52,749 nucleotides of DNA from CACPJA01 sp964629335. GTDB lineage: Bacteria > Pseudomonadota > Gammaproteobacteria > Steroidobacterales > UBA11654. The first letter of the stretch is position 1; each line of letters starts with the position of its first letter. A program made the position numbers and the translations under genes. The stretch covers positions 1 through 52,749 of the forward strand of contig CAZVRH010000005.1 of assembly GCA_964629335.1 (NCBI GenBank). The letters run 5' to 3'. Positions 25,770 through 35,751 of the stretch are shown piece after piece. The notes under the pieces are model-generated. The model did not search any database. It saw only the letters and a program-made list of their open reading frames with translations, and was not told the origin of the DNA.

Positions 25770-26719
25770 GAAGCAAAATGATCAAACAATTCTCGTGGGG
25801 GCTCGAACAATACATCGTCGGCAGTTAACACTTGATCTGATTCTGTAATTTCACCTACACAAGTGAAGTCTACATTGGATTGTGAAGATACCTCGTTACA
25901 AAATTGTTGCTCTAGTTCATTTGGGACGGTAAAGCACAATTCATAATCATCGCCGCCTGAGAGTGCGTATTTAATCGCCTTATTTGCAGTTAATTCTTTG
26001 ATTAAATTAGCATCTATAGGCAGTTGAGTGACATCAACTTTAAACCCTAAACCTGTTTGACTTGAGATTCTCTGCAGATCCACAAAAAAACCGTCTGATA
26101 TGTCAATCATAGCCGAGGCATATTTAGCAATTAACAAGCCTTCGTTGTTCCTTGGTTTAGGATAAAGAAATGCATCGATAAAATCATTTCTCTGACCCGC
26201 ATTGCCTTGCTGGATTAATTCCAATCCATAAGCGGCTGATCCAAGATGTCCAGACACATAAATTAAATCTCCAACTTTCGCATCAGTGCGGGTGATGTAT
26301 TGATTCTTCTCGATGTATCCTTGAAGGGAAACCGCAAAAAATTCAGGTCCTCGAATAGTGTCTCCACCAATTAATTTAACGTTGTTTTGATTAGCAAGTT
26401 CTGAGAATCCATCAATAAACCCTTTCACCCAATCTGGGTCAATAGTTGGCATACTAAAGACTAAACTTGCCCACCTTGGTTTCCCTCCCATAGCCGCCAT
26501 GTCACTTAGATTAACGGCTAAAGATCTGTAGCCAATGGCTTTTGCCTCTATTCCTGCCGGATAATGCACATCAACCGTTATGGCATCAGTGACGGTGATC
26601 ATTTGTTTTTGGTCCCCCAACTGAATTACGGAGCCGTCATCCCCAATAGGTAATAGAACATCAGGTGAAGATTGATCTGTTGCAAGTCTTAAAGCATCAA
26701 TAATATCTCTCTCGTTCAC
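25766..26719 (-). CDS. thiL: Thiamine-monophosphate kinase
   Basis: ThiL phosphorylates thiamine monophosphate to the active diphosphate. The 317-aa protein has the PurM-like ATP/Mg motifs IGDDGSVIQ near 23-31, VTDAITVDVHYP, SLAVNLSDMAAMGG and SGGDDYELCF near 226-235. The start is GTG with AAAGG 7 nt upstream, lying over the end of nusB. No TPP riboswitch is visible. Gene order nusB-thiL-pgpA is conserved in Gammaproteobacteria. Confidence 0.95.
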   Translation of the reverse strand: MNERDIIDALRLATDQSSPDVLLPIGDDGSVIQLGDQKQMITVTDAITVDVHYPAGIEAKAIGYRSLAVNLSDMAAMGGKPRWASLVFSMPTIDPDWVKGFIDGFSELANQNNVKLIGGDTIRGPEFFAVSLQGYIEKNQYITRTDAKVGDLIYVSGHLGSAAYGLELIQQGNAGQRNDFIDAFLYPKPRNNEGLLIAKYASAMIDISDGFFVDLQRISSQTGLGFKVDVTQLPIDANLIKELTANKAIKYALSGGDDYELCFTVPNELEQQFCNEVSSQSNVDFTCVGEITESDQVLTADDVLFEPPRELFDHFAS

Positions 26720-26722
26720 CTA

Positions 26723-27169
26723 TCAACCTTTACGGGAATGAGTATTTTGAAAGGCATCAATCACGGCATTAACATACTGAAAGCTCCCTTCTGCTCCAAA
26801 GAGTTTGGCTAGTTCAACCGCCTCGTTAATAACCACAGGAACGGGGACATCGTTATGAAATAAAATCTCACAGGCTGCTATCCATATAATAATTTTCTCA
26901 ACGGGATTCACCTGTTCTATTGAACGATCTAAATGAGCGGAAGTTAGTTGCTCAATATTCTCCTGATTGTCGATCATTTCTTGCAATAAAATTTCAAAAT
27001 ATTCTTGATCTATTCGAGCATATTCTTTTCTGTCTTTGGATTGCTGAACAAGAACGTCAAGATGGTCGTTGTTGATTAGACGTTGATAGAAGACTTGTAA
27101 CAACAACTGCCTAGAACCAGTTCTGCCTGTTCCTGATAATTGTTCTTTTTTATCTATCTGTATATTCAT
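26723..27169 (-). CDS. nusB: Transcription antitermination protein NusB
   Basis: NusB binds boxA RNA with NusE (S10) and supports antitermination in rRNA operons. The 148-aa all-helical protein has SRQLLLQVFYQRL near the N-terminus, PVEKIIIWIAACEI in the middle, and VVINEAVELAKLFGAEGSF near 112-130, the classic NusB signature. The ATG comes directly after the ribF TAA with no spacer. RibH usually precedes nusB in this order; here ribF does. Confidence 0.95.
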   Translation of the reverse strand: MNIQIDKKEQLSGTGRTGSRQLLLQVFYQRLINNDHLDVLVQQSKDRKEYARIDQEYFEILLQEMIDNQENIEQLTSAHLDRSIEQVNPVEKIIIWIAACEILFHNDVPVPVVINEAVELAKLFGAEGSFQYVNAVIDAFQNTHSRKG

Positions 27170-28105
27170 TTAATCCGGTCCGTTAAAATAGTTACGAGCT
27201 TGCTGAATATCATCGTTGATCTGATTTTTCAATTGATCAATATCCCTAAATTTCTTCTCATCCCTAAGATGCCTCAAAAACTCAACCCGTATATGTGTTT
27301 TGTAAAGATCTTGATCGAAATCAAGTATATGCACTTCCAAAGTCAGCGTTTCTCCATCAACCGTCGGTTTATAACCAATATTAGCAACTCCAAAATAGAG
27401 CTTATCATTATTTTCGATAGAAACATTTACACAAAAAACACCTCGCAAAGGATACTTTGTCTTTTTAAGATCAATATTTGCAGTGGGGAGCCCTAATGAC
27501 CCGCCAAGCCTTTGGCCATGGATAACACGGCCTGTTAATGAATAATTCCTTCCCAACATTTGACTTACGAGCTCAAGATTAGAATTACATAAAGAGTCTC
27601 TGATTAGGCTGCTCGAAATTCTAGTCCTGTGGTGACTGATACTATCGATCTGTTCGACTTCAAAATTATTTGACTCTCCTGAAACCACAAGATCTTTGAC
27701 AGAACCTTTCCTGTCTTTCGCAAATCTAAAATCATCCCCAATAATCAGGTACCGGGGACTGAACAAATCAATCAGATGTTTTTTTATAAATTGATTCGGA
27801 GATAAGTTCTCCATTGTTGAATCAAAAGGTGGGCAGTAGAGATAATCAATCTTATATTTATCAATCAATCTGTATTTATCTCTTAATGAGGTCAGTTTTT
27901 TATTTTGTTTTTTAAAAAAATAATCATTCGGCGTTGGTTCAAAACTAAACACTATGGATGGAAGTTCCATCTGCAATGATTTCTGCTTAAGTTTTTTAAT
28001 TAAAGCCTGGTGGCCCAAATGGACTCCATCAAAGATGCCAATAGTTATAACGGAACCGTTGTTGAACAATGGGTCATCCGTCTTAGGTCTTCTTATTAAC
28101 TTCAT
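27170..28105 (-). CDS. ribF: Bifunctional riboflavin kinase/FAD synthetase
   Basis: RibF phosphorylates riboflavin to FMN and adenylylates FMN to FAD. The 311-aa protein has an N-terminal nucleotidyltransferase domain with TIGIFDGVHLGHQALI (21-36) and a later ISSSLIRDSL, and a C-terminal flavokinase domain with GRVIHGQRLGGSLGLPTANI near 195-214. Its position is notable. It lies between ribB and nusB, where ribE and ribH stand in most Gammaproteobacteria, whereas ribF normally sits beside ileS. The stop abuts the nusB ATG. Confidence 0.95.
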   Translation of the reverse strand: MKLIRRPKTDDPLFNNGSVITIGIFDGVHLGHQALIKKLKQKSLQMELPSIVFSFEPTPNDYFFKKQNKKLTSLRDKYRLIDKYKIDYLYCPPFDSTMENLSPNQFIKKHLIDLFSPRYLIIGDDFRFAKDRKGSVKDLVVSGESNNFEVEQIDSISHHRTRISSSLIRDSLCNSNLELVSQMLGRNYSLTGRVIHGQRLGGSLGLPTANIDLKKTKYPLRGVFCVNVSIENNDKLYFGVANIGYKPTVDGETLTLEVHILDFDQDLYKTHIRVEFLRHLRDEKKFRDIDQLKNQINDDIQQARNYFNGPD

Positions 28106-28145
28106 TCTTATACCTAAAACTCAAAACTGTCATTCGTCAATCTTT

Positions 28146-28808
28146 CTAGCTGGATGCTGAATTCTTAACGGGTTGCTCATTTACAATACGGTATTGAATT
28201 AAATCAGCTATGGTGCCAATGTTGATCTGATGTTTTCTCGAAAACTTCATCAATTCAGGTCTTCTTGCCATGGTGCCATCCTCGTTTAAGATTTCTGCAA
28301 TAACCGCTGCTGATGTGAGCCCAGCAAGTCTTGTCAAATCGCACCCTGCTTCCGTGTGTCCTGCTCTGTTCAATACCCCCCTTGGATCAGCCATCAATGG
28401 AAAAATATGTCCTGGTTGTGTTATGTCTTCAGGCTTTGCATTGGGGGCAGTTGCTGCCTTTACTGTCCTCGTTCTATCTTGAACTGAACTACCTGTTGTA
28501 ATACCTACTGATGCATCTATTGACACAGTAAACTTGGTGGACTCTAAACCCGCATTGTGGGTCACCATGAGAGGTAAACGCAGTTCATTGCACTTGCTTT
28601 GTGTCAAAGTGAGGCAAATTAAACCTCTGCAATTGTGAGTCATAAAATTGATATCCTCTGAGCTCACTTTGTCAGCAGCAATCATAAGATCGCCTTCATT
28701 TTCTCGATTCTCATCATCCAGAATAATGACCATTTTGCCTGAGCTTAGATCGTGAATAATCTGCTCGATCGGTGCAATATTAACGTTTTCTTGATCTGTT
28801 TTGTTCAT
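28146..28808 (-). CDS. ribB: 3,4-dihydroxy-2-butanone 4-phosphate synthase
   Basis: RibB makes the four-carbon precursor of riboflavin from ribulose 5-phosphate. The 220-aa protein is a stand-alone DHBP synthase without the GTP cyclohydrolase II domain of RibBA. Motifs are DDENRENEGDLMIAAD with the acidic active-site loop near 30-45, and GHIFPL, RAGHTEAGCDLTRLAG near 150-165. It follows ribD across 98 nt; that gap holds no FMN riboswitch-like sequence. RibF begins 40 nt downstream. Confidence 0.96.
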   Translation of the reverse strand: MNKTDQENVNIAPIEQIIHDLSSGKMVIILDDENRENEGDLMIAADKVSSEDINFMTHNCRGLICLTLTQSKCNELRLPLMVTHNAGLESTKFTVSIDASVGITTGSSVQDRTRTVKAATAPNAKPEDITQPGHIFPLMADPRGVLNRAGHTEAGCDLTRLAGLTSAAVIAEILNEDGTMARRPELMKFSRKHQINIGTIADLIQYRIVNEQPVKNSASS

Positions 28809-28906
28809 GCTTTTTCTATTCTTTTCTTTACGTTCCCTTCGGTATGTCTGGCTAACATAACAAATTCTATAAGGTCGTCAATAGCTATAATTCCAATAGA
28901 CCACTG

Positions 28907-29977
28907 CTAATTTCTCAACATCACTCTAAGATCCGGGCCAACTTGGTCAACGGATTCGAAATAAAAATTAAAAGCTTGTGATAATTGATCAAACATCGGT
29001 AACTCGAACATGCCTTTAGACGAGCTTCCCATTATGGAGGGAGCAAGATAAACAATAATTTCATCGATCAAGCCTTGTTCCAGCAAAGCTCCGTTAAGCC
29101 CCGGTCCTGCCTCAATTAAAACTTCATTATATTCTTTCTTGCCCAAGTCAATCACGACATCCTCCAAGTTCACATGCCCATTTTCTCCTTCAAGAAATAA
29201 TAGGTTGTCTACTGCTCTTTTTACTTCATTGTTGTTTAAAGTGTAAATAAAGTTGTCGCCCATTAACTCGAATATCCTTTCACTGCCTTGAGTTTTTAGC
29301 TGACTATCAATAATAAATCTGGCAGGTTGATCTTCATCAAAAAAATTGGGGAGCCTTACATTCATTGAAGGGTTATCTATTAATACCGTCGAAGCTGAAG
29401 TAAGAACAGCACAACTTCTCGCCCTCCATTGTTGGACATCCTGTCGGGACTCCTTGCTAGTAATCCATTGACTGTTTCCGTTGTTTAGAGCAATTTGCCC
29501 ATCAATACTGGCGCCAATTTTAGTTCTTAGATAAGGTCTACCAATCGACATACGCTGACAAAAACCAATATTAAGTTCCCTAGCTTCATGCTCTAACAAG
29601 CCTGATGAAGCTTTAACTCCTGCGTCTTCTAAGAGTTGAATACTTTGCCCTGAAACCTCAGGATTAGGATCAACCATCGCAAAGATAACCTCACTAACCT
29701 GAGCTTTTATCAAGGCATGAACACAAGGAGGTGTTTTGCCCTGGTGAGTGCATGGCTCTAAGGAGATATAAGCGGTTGCTCCTTTTGTATTATCTCCGGC
29801 ATCTTTGATGGCCTTCACTTCGGCATGATCTTCGCCTGTTTTTTGATGCCAACCTTGGCCAATAATTTTATTGTCCTTGGCTATAACGCAACCAACTCTT
29901 GGGTTCGGTTTACAACTAAACATCCCATTCTTTGCCAGATCGATCGCTGATTGCATCATTGTTTCATGGTTATTCAC
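28907..29977 (-). CDS. ribD: Bifunctional riboflavin biosynthesis deaminase/reductase
   Basis: RibD deaminates and then reduces the pyrimidine intermediate of riboflavin synthesis. The 356-aa protein has the zinc deaminase site His51-Ala-Glu53 with PCTHQGKTPPC (Cys76 and Cys85), then a dihydrofolate-reductase-like C-terminal domain with TKIGASIDGQ and EAGPGLNGALL. The start is GTG, overlapping the TAG of nrdR by one base. Gene order nrdR-ribD is standard. Confidence 0.95.
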   Translation of the reverse strand: MNNHETMMQSAIDLAKNGMFSCKPNPRVGCVIAKDNKIIGQGWHQKTGEDHAEVKAIKDAGDNTKGATAYISLEPCTHQGKTPPCVHALIKAQVSEVIFAMVDPNPEVSGQSIQLLEDAGVKASSGLLEHEARELNIGFCQRMSIGRPYLRTKIGASIDGQIALNNGNSQWITSKESRQDVQQWRARSCAVLTSASTVLIDNPSMNVRLPNFFDEDQPARFIIDSQLKTQGSERIFELMGDNFIYTLNNNEVKRAVDNLLFLEGENGHVNLEDVVIDLGKKEYNEVLIEAGPGLNGALLEQGLIDEIIVYLAPSIMGSSSKGMFELPMFDQLSQAFNFYFESVDQVGPDLRVMLRN

Positions 29978-30486
29978 TATTCTTCATCCTCATCAGCAAA
30001 GATGGAAATCTGAGATCGCACGTCTGATTCTGTGGGGGTGTCTCTGAGTGTTTCAATTTCTTTTTCAAATTCTTCGATATCTTGAAATCGTCTATAGACC
30101 GATGCATAACGAACAAAAGCTATTTCATCGATCTCTCTTAATTCCTTCATCACAATGTCGCCCAATGCTCGGGATTGGATTTCTCTTTCTCCCAATTTCT
30201 GGACTTGTCTGACCACTCTAGAGATAAGCTCTTCTATCGTCTCTATACTGATGGGTCTCTTTTCAGTGGCAGTCAGGATACCGTTTCTTAACTTTGTTTC
30301 GTTAAACGGTTCTCTTGATTTATCTCTTTTAATCAGTTTTGGTAATACCAGCTCTGCGGATTCAAAGGTGGTGAATCTTTCTGCACATTTTATGCACTCA
30401 CGTCTTCTTCTAATTTGATAACCATCACCAGCCAATCGTGAATCCACAACTTTGGTTTCTTGATTACCGCAAAAAGGGCAGAACAT
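29977..30486 (-). CDS. nrdR: Transcriptional repressor NrdR
   Basis: NrdR represses ribonucleotide reductase genes in response to ATP/dATP. The 169-aa protein has an N-terminal zinc ribbon (Cys3, Cys6, Cys31, Cys34) with the basic RIRRRREC-like segment, then an ATP-cone domain (about 47-140). The acidic C-terminal tail is longer than usual. It lies between glyA (6 nt upstream) and ribD, the common arrangement. No nrd genes or NrdR boxes are in the window. Confidence 0.96.
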   Translation of the reverse strand: MFCPFCGNQETKVVDSRLAGDGYQIRRRRECIKCAERFTTFESAELVLPKLIKRDKSREPFNETKLRNGILTATEKRPISIETIEELISRVVRQVQKLGEREIQSRALGDIVMKELREIDEIAFVRYASVYRRFQDIEEFEKEIETLRDTPTESDVRSQISIFADEDEE

Positions 30487-30492
30487 AATTAA

Positions 30493-31746
30493 TCAGGATA
30501 TATAAACTGGAAATCTCTCACACAGCTTTTTAACATTAGCTTTCACTGAGGCAATCGATGATGGGTCGTCAATATTTCTCAGTATTGAATCAATCATTTC
30601 CACAAGTAATACAATTTCGTTTTTGCCAAAACCGCGTGTCGTGATTGCCGGTGTTCCTATTCTAAGGCCACTGGTAACCATGGGCGATCGTGTATCATTA
30701 GGCACAGAATTCTTATTCAGGGTGATATTGGCTTCCCCTAGGGCGGTTTCAGCATCGGACCCTTTGATATTCTGCTTGGTTAGATCAACCAAAAATAAAT
30801 GGCAATCAGTTCCTCCAGAAACGATATCGTAGCCTAAACCTTGGAGCGATTGAGCCATCAATTGTGCATTATCAATAACCTGCCTTTGATAGTCCTTGAA
30901 TTCTGGTTTCATTGCCTCAAGAAAAGTATGAGCCTTGGCAGCAATTACATGCATTAAAGGACCGCCTTGAGTTCCGGGGAAAACCTGTTTGTTAATAGCT
31001 GTTTGAATTTCCTGGTCTTCTCTGGCCAAGATTATTCCTCCTCTGGGACCTCTCAAAGTTTTGTGTGTTGTTGAGGTGGTAACATCGGCTATCGGAACGG
31101 GATTTGGGTAGCAATTTGCAGCAACTAATCCTGCTATATGAGCCATATCAACCATTAAGTATGCACCCACAGAGTCCGCTATTTCTCTAAATTTTTTCCA
31201 ATCAGCAATTCTAGAATAAGCTGAAAATCCAGCCACAATCATTTTTGGTGAATGCTGTTTTGCTAAGCTTGCAACCTGGTTGTAATCGATCTCGCCACTG
31301 TTAGGATCTAGACCGTACGCAATAACACGATAGAGTTTTCCTGAAAAATTAACCTTGGCACCATGGGTTAAATGCCCCCCATCGGACAGGCTCATACCAA
31401 GAATAGTATCCCCAGGTTCTAATAAAGACATATAGACCGCCATATTTGCCTGTGACCCAGAATGTGGCTGAACATTAGCATAATCTGCACTGAAGAGCTG
31501 TTTCGCTCTTTCAATAGCTAGGGTTTCAGCTTCATCGACATGTTCGCATCCACCGTAATAGCGTTTTCCAGGATAGCCTTCAGCATATTTATTGGTTAAT
31601 ACTGAACCTTGTAACTCCATCACTAATCGTGTGGTGTAATTCTCTGAAGCAATAAGCTCTATATGCTCTTCTTGTCTTTTTTGTTCCTGCGCTACTGCTT
31701 TGGCTAAATCAGGATCAAGATCATAAATTGTTTTCTCTATACTCAT
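30493..31746 (-). CDS. glyA: Serine hydroxymethyltransferase
   Basis: GlyA interconverts serine and glycine with THF and PLP, supplying one-carbon units. I chose the ATG at 31746 (417 aa), starting MSIEKTIYD: it places the PLP lysine of TTTHKTLRGPRGG at position 229, the same number as in E. coli GlyA. A longer reading would need a TTG. Other motifs include ELIASENYTT, GKRYYGGCEHVD and VDMAHIAGL. No clear Shine-Dalgarno precedes either start. It lies 82 nt downstream of the purL stop and 6 nt before nrdR. Confidence 0.96.
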   Translation of the reverse strand: MSIEKTIYDLDPDLAKAVAQEQKRQEEHIELIASENYTTRLVMELQGSVLTNKYAEGYPGKRYYGGCEHVDEAETLAIERAKQLFSADYANVQPHSGSQANMAVYMSLLEPGDTILGMSLSDGGHLTHGAKVNFSGKLYRVIAYGLDPNSGEIDYNQVASLAKQHSPKMIVAGFSAYSRIADWKKFREIADSVGAYLMVDMAHIAGLVAANCYPNPVPIADVTTSTTHKTLRGPRGGIILAREDQEIQTAINKQVFPGTQGGPLMHVIAAKAHTFLEAMKPEFKDYQRQVIDNAQLMAQSLQGLGYDIVSGGTDCHLFLVDLTKQNIKGSDAETALGEANITLNKNSVPNDTRSPMVTSGLRIGTPAITTRGFGKNEIVLLVEMIDSILRNIDDPSSIASVKANVKKLCERFPVYIS

Positions 31747-31828
31747 ATTAATTATTTTCAAGATTAAGTATGCAAATTCTACTTAGATAAATTGAATAGA
31801 TCGATTGTTTTTGCAAAATAGGGAAAAA

Positions 31829-34800
31829 TTACCCGACCCATTCTCTGGCATTATGAAAAATTTGTAGCCAAGGTCCGTCTTCAGCCCATTCCGGAGGACA
31901 CCATGAATGTTGCTGCTTTCTTATGACTCTTTCAGGATGTGGCATAATGATAGTGACTCGTCCGTCCTTTGAGCAAAACCCTGCTAGACCGTCTTCTGAA
32001 CCGTTCGGATTGAACGGATACGATTGAGCAGGGTGGCCATAATTATCCACGTATCTAAGTGAAATTTGACGATGCTGTTCTAACGCTTCTTTATCATCGC
32101 TTCCATGATACTGGGTTCGACCCTCACCGTGAGAAGTGGCTATTGGTAGAATTGATCCTTCCATATTCTCTAAGAACAATGAAGAGCTTTTGGTAATCTC
32201 TACGAGACTCAATCTGGCTTCAAATTGTTCCGAGAGATTTTTAACAAATTGTGGCCAATGATCTGCTCCTGGAATAATACCTTTTAATTGAGACAGCATT
32301 TGACAGCCGTTACACACTCCTAAAGTAAAGGTCTCCGTATGATTGAAGAAATCTTCAAAATGCTTTCGTGCTATAGGGTTATATAGAATAGACTTAGCCC
32401 AACCTCCCCCTGCACCTAAAACATCACCATAAGAAAACCCGCCGCAGGCTACCAAACCTTGGAAATCATCCAATCCGTTCTGACCGTCAATAATATCTGT
32501 CATGTGCACATCAATAGCTTCAAAACCTGCTTTATGGAAGGCCACAGCCATCTCAACGTGACTGTTTACTCCCTGTTCTCTTAGCACAGCTATTTTGGGT
32601 CTTTTGTCTTTGCGGCGAATCGATTGGTCAGGATTTCTCTGGGTAAAAGTAATTTTTGCCGTAATCCCTGGATCACTTACATCTAGCGTTGCTTCAAACG
32701 CTTCCTTAGCTGTTTCAGGGTTATCTCGAAGAGATTGCATTCTAAAAGATAGCTCTGACCAAGATTGTCTTAATTCTCTCAAGGTAAACGTCGAAGAAAA
32801 TCCATGATCTGTTTCCAAACTAATCTGCTTAGACTCCTGGGTTCTACCAATGATTGATGCTAACCCTTCGAGCGAGTATTCCTGTAAAACATTCATCACA
32901 GTCTCTAGATTATTTTCGTCAATTTCCAAAACTGCACCGATCTCTTCGGAAAAAAGCAATGACAGAGTTTCATCTATTGTGCCTGTCTTTAAATGAACAC
33001 TCACTCCAGTATTCCCAGCAAATGCCATTTCTGTAACAGTAGCAAACAACCCGCCGTCTGATCGATCATGATAAGCAAGTATAGTGTTTCTAGCTTTTAA
33101 GTCTGTGATGGCGTCAAAGAATGTCTTTAATAAACCTGGGTTATCAATGTCAGGTGACTCCCCGAGTGATCGATTATAAATTTGAGCGAGACAAGAAGCT
33201 CCCAATCTATTATTCCCTTTTCCTAAATCAATAAGTAACAACAAGCTGTCGCCTTGTCTTTTTAATTGAGGGGTAATTGTTTTATTGACATCATCAACTT
33301 GAGCAAATGCTGAAATAATAAGCGACAACGGAGCGGTCACTTGATTCTCTTGATCGTCTGCTGTCCATGTCGTCTGCATAGACAATGAATCCTTGCCAAC
33401 CGGTATGGTCAACCCTATTTGGCTACAAAAATCAATGGTCACTGCTCTGACTGTTTCAAATAAGGCTTGTTTTTGAGCATCCGTTTGAATGGATGACATC
33501 CAATTCGCTGAAAATTTAACATCTGAAATCTCTTTGATGGAAGCAGAGAGAATATTCGTTATTGCTTCGGCCACTGCCAACCGGCCTGATGCTGATGGAT
33601 TAATCGTCGCAACAGGGGTTCTCTCTCCCATGGACATAGCTTCCCCCATCGATGAATAATGGTCTCTCAAGGTTACCCCTACATCGCTCACCGGTACTTG
33701 CCAAGGACCAATAAACTGATCTTGAGAAACCAATCCACCTACTGTTCGATCCCCGATATGGATTAAAAATGTTTTGTCTGCAACCGTTGGAAATCGGAGA
33801 ATTTTTTTACAAGCATCCTCAATGTCAATCCCATCCAATGTCTGACAATCGACTTCTGAGGATTGCGTAGAAATTGCCAGTTCAGTTTTGGGTGGGTTGC
33901 CGAATAAGACTTCCATCGGCATGTCGATTGGAAAATTATTAAACTGATCATCTTTAAGTCTCAAATAGCCGTGAGTGTTCACGGTTCCAATCACACTATA
34001 AGGGCATCGCTCTCTTTGGCAAATTTGATCAAAAAGTTCTAGATTGTCTGGGTCGATAGATAACACATAACGCTCTTGTGCTTCATTGCACCAAATTTCA
34101 AGAGGAGACATCCCAGGTTCTGCATTGAGTATCTTTCTCAACTCTAAATCAGCCGACATTTTACTGTGATCAATGATTTCAGGGACAGCATTGGAGAGCC
34201 CTCCAGCACCAACGTCGTGAATTAAGATAATAGGGTTGTTGGACTCATGTGCTTCATCGAGTGTTAGAGAGAAACATCGGTTAATCACTTCTTGAACTCG
34301 TCGTTCTAACTCAGCATTGCCTCTTTGCACGGAAGCGAAATCAAGATCTTCATTGCTTGCGCCTGCATTTAGTGATGAAGCAGATCCGCCGCCTAAACCG
34401 ATAAGCATAGCAGGCCCACCCAGCACGATAATCAAAGACCCTTTTTTGGTGTCCCTTTTTTGGACAGAAGACTCAGAGATATTGCCCATACCGCCGACAA
34501 TCATAATGGGTTTATGGTACCCCCAAGACTTGGTTTGGCTCTGATCTTTAGGCGACTCAAAGGTTCTAAAATACCCGAAAATATTTGGTCTCCCAAACTC
34601 ATTATTAAATGATGCGCCGCCGATCGGCCCTTCCAGCATAATGTCCAACGCTGACGCTATCCGATCAGGTTTACCGATGGTTTTCTCCCAGGATTGTATA
34701 TCATTGGGAATTCTTAGATGTGAAACTGAAAAACCAGTTAAACCGGCCTTAGGACTTCCTCCTCTTCCCGTGGCGGCCTCATCTCTGATTTCACCACCGG

Positions 34801-35731
34801 AACCTGTGGCCGCCCCCGGGTAGGGCGAAATTGCTGTTGGGTGATTATGTGTTTCAACTTTCATCATCGTATGAATATTATCTTTGACATAGGAGTAACT
34901 TTGTCCCGTATTGGAGGGCATGAACCAACGCCCTTCTCCGCCTTGCATGACTGCCGCATTATCCTTATAAGCAGACAATACGCCGTTTGGATTTGACTTA
35001 TACGTGTCTTTAATCATATCGAACAGGCTCGATTCTTCTTTGTTTCCATCTATGGTCCATTCGGCATTAAAGACTTTATGTCTGCAATGTTCTGAATTAG
35101 CCTGTGCAAACATCATTAACTCTGCATCCGTCGGGTCCCTTCCTAAATTTTGAAATTGCTCTAACAGATAGTGAATTTCTTGATTATTTAAAGCTAAACC
35201 TAAATTCGTATTCGCTTTTTCTAACGCGGCTTGACCTTCGGATAAAATAGGAATCGCAGCATGTGCGACTGGTTTTTCTGTTTGGAAAATCAAGTCAGGC
35301 TGCTCACTTTCAGGCAACACCTGTTGAGTCATTCGATCGTAGAGTTTAGAGATACACTGATTTCTTGTTTCCTGATCTTTTGATAAAGACACTAAAGTGA
35401 ACATTAGACCTCGCTCTATTTGTTTAATGTTTCCTAATCCTGAACTGTGAGCAATGTCCGTCGATTTGCTTGACCACGGTGAAGTGGTACCTAATCTTGG
35501 AATGACAAGAACCTTATCGCCTTGATCTGGCCCTAGCTCCCAATCCGGTCCATAGGTTAGCAGTGAATTGAGAATCTGGATCTCTTGCTCATTGAGGGTT
35601 GTAATATTGTCAATAAAATGAATATACCTCGCCCCTAATGAAGTAATGCCGGGGTCTAGATTTTGTAATTCAATTAGAAGTTGATGGAGTCTGAACGGTG
35701 AGTGAGATGGAGGGCCTTCAATGGTGATCAT
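31829..35731 (-). CDS. purL: Phosphoribosylformylglycinamidine synthase (large type)
   Basis: PurL converts FGAR to FGAM with ATP and glutamine in purine synthesis. The 1300-aa single chain is the gammaproteobacterial form, fusing the N-terminal PurS-like part, two PurM-like ATPase halves (with VETHNHPTAISPYPGAATG) and a C-terminal class I glutaminase. The glutaminase shows AVLREQGVNSHVEM, the nucleophile motif GVCNGCQMLS and MPHPERV. The length is almost that of E. coli (1295). It follows DUF1820 by 20 nt. The other purine gene here is purF. Confidence 0.98.
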   Translation of the reverse strand: MITIEGPPSHSPFRLHQLLIELQNLDPGITSLGARYIHFIDNITTLNEQEIQILNSLLTYGPDWELGPDQGDKVLVIPRLGTTSPWSSKSTDIAHSSGLGNIKQIERGLMFTLVSLSKDQETRNQCISKLYDRMTQQVLPESEQPDLIFQTEKPVAHAAIPILSEGQAALEKANTNLGLALNNQEIHYLLEQFQNLGRDPTDAELMMFAQANSEHCRHKVFNAEWTIDGNKEESSLFDMIKDTYKSNPNGVLSAYKDNAAVMQGGEGRWFMPSNTGQSYSYVKDNIHTMMKVETHNHPTAISPYPGAATGSGGEIRDEAATGRGGSPKAGLTGFSVSHLRIPNDIQSWEKTIGKPDRIASALDIMLEGPIGGASFNNEFGRPNIFGYFRTFESPKDQSQTKSWGYHKPIMIVGGMGNISESSVQKRDTKKGSLIIVLGGPAMLIGLGGGSASSLNAGASNEDLDFASVQRGNAELERRVQEVINRCFSLTLDEAHESNNPIILIHDVGAGGLSNAVPEIIDHSKMSADLELRKILNAEPGMSPLEIWCNEAQERYVLSIDPDNLELFDQICQRERCPYSVIGTVNTHGYLRLKDDQFNNFPIDMPMEVLFGNPPKTELAISTQSSEVDCQTLDGIDIEDACKKILRFPTVADKTFLIHIGDRTVGGLVSQDQFIGPWQVPVSDVGVTLRDHYSSMGEAMSMGERTPVATINPSASGRLAVAEAITNILSASIKEISDVKFSANWMSSIQTDAQKQALFETVRAVTIDFCSQIGLTIPVGKDSLSMQTTWTADDQENQVTAPLSLIISAFAQVDDVNKTITPQLKRQGDSLLLLIDLGKGNNRLGASCLAQIYNRSLGESPDIDNPGLLKTFFDAITDLKARNTILAYHDRSDGGLFATVTEMAFAGNTGVSVHLKTGTIDETLSLLFSEEIGAVLEIDENNLETVMNVLQEYSLEGLASIIGRTQESKQISLETDHGFSSTFTLRELRQSWSELSFRMQSLRDNPETAKEAFEATLDVSDPGITAKITFTQRNPDQSIRRKDKRPKIAVLREQGVNSHVEMAVAFHKAGFEAIDVHMTDIIDGQNGLDDFQGLVACGGFSYGDVLGAGGGWAKSILYNPIARKHFEDFFNHTETFTLGVCNGCQMLSQLKGIIPGADHWPQFVKNLSEQFEARLSLVEITKSSSLFLENMEGSILPIATSHGEGRTQYHGSDDKEALEQHRQISLRYVDNYGHPAQSYPFNPNGSEDGLAGFCSKDGRVTIIMPHPERVIRKQQHSWCPPEWAEDGPWLQIFHNAREWVG

Positions 35732-35751
35732 CTTTCACTCCAGATAAAAAA

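Noticed and set aside
26720..26722. TPP riboswitch before thiL
   Set aside because: The gene starts 3 nt after nusB, so there is no leader; this is an internal cistron.
28809..28906. FMN riboswitch before ribB
   Set aside because: The 98-nt gap is too short and lacks the conserved RFN-element blocks; no multi-stem structure was recognised.
31747..31761. TTG start for glyA five codons upstream
   Set aside because: The ATG at 31746 places the PLP lysine at 229 as in E. coli, and the extra codons match no family N-terminus.
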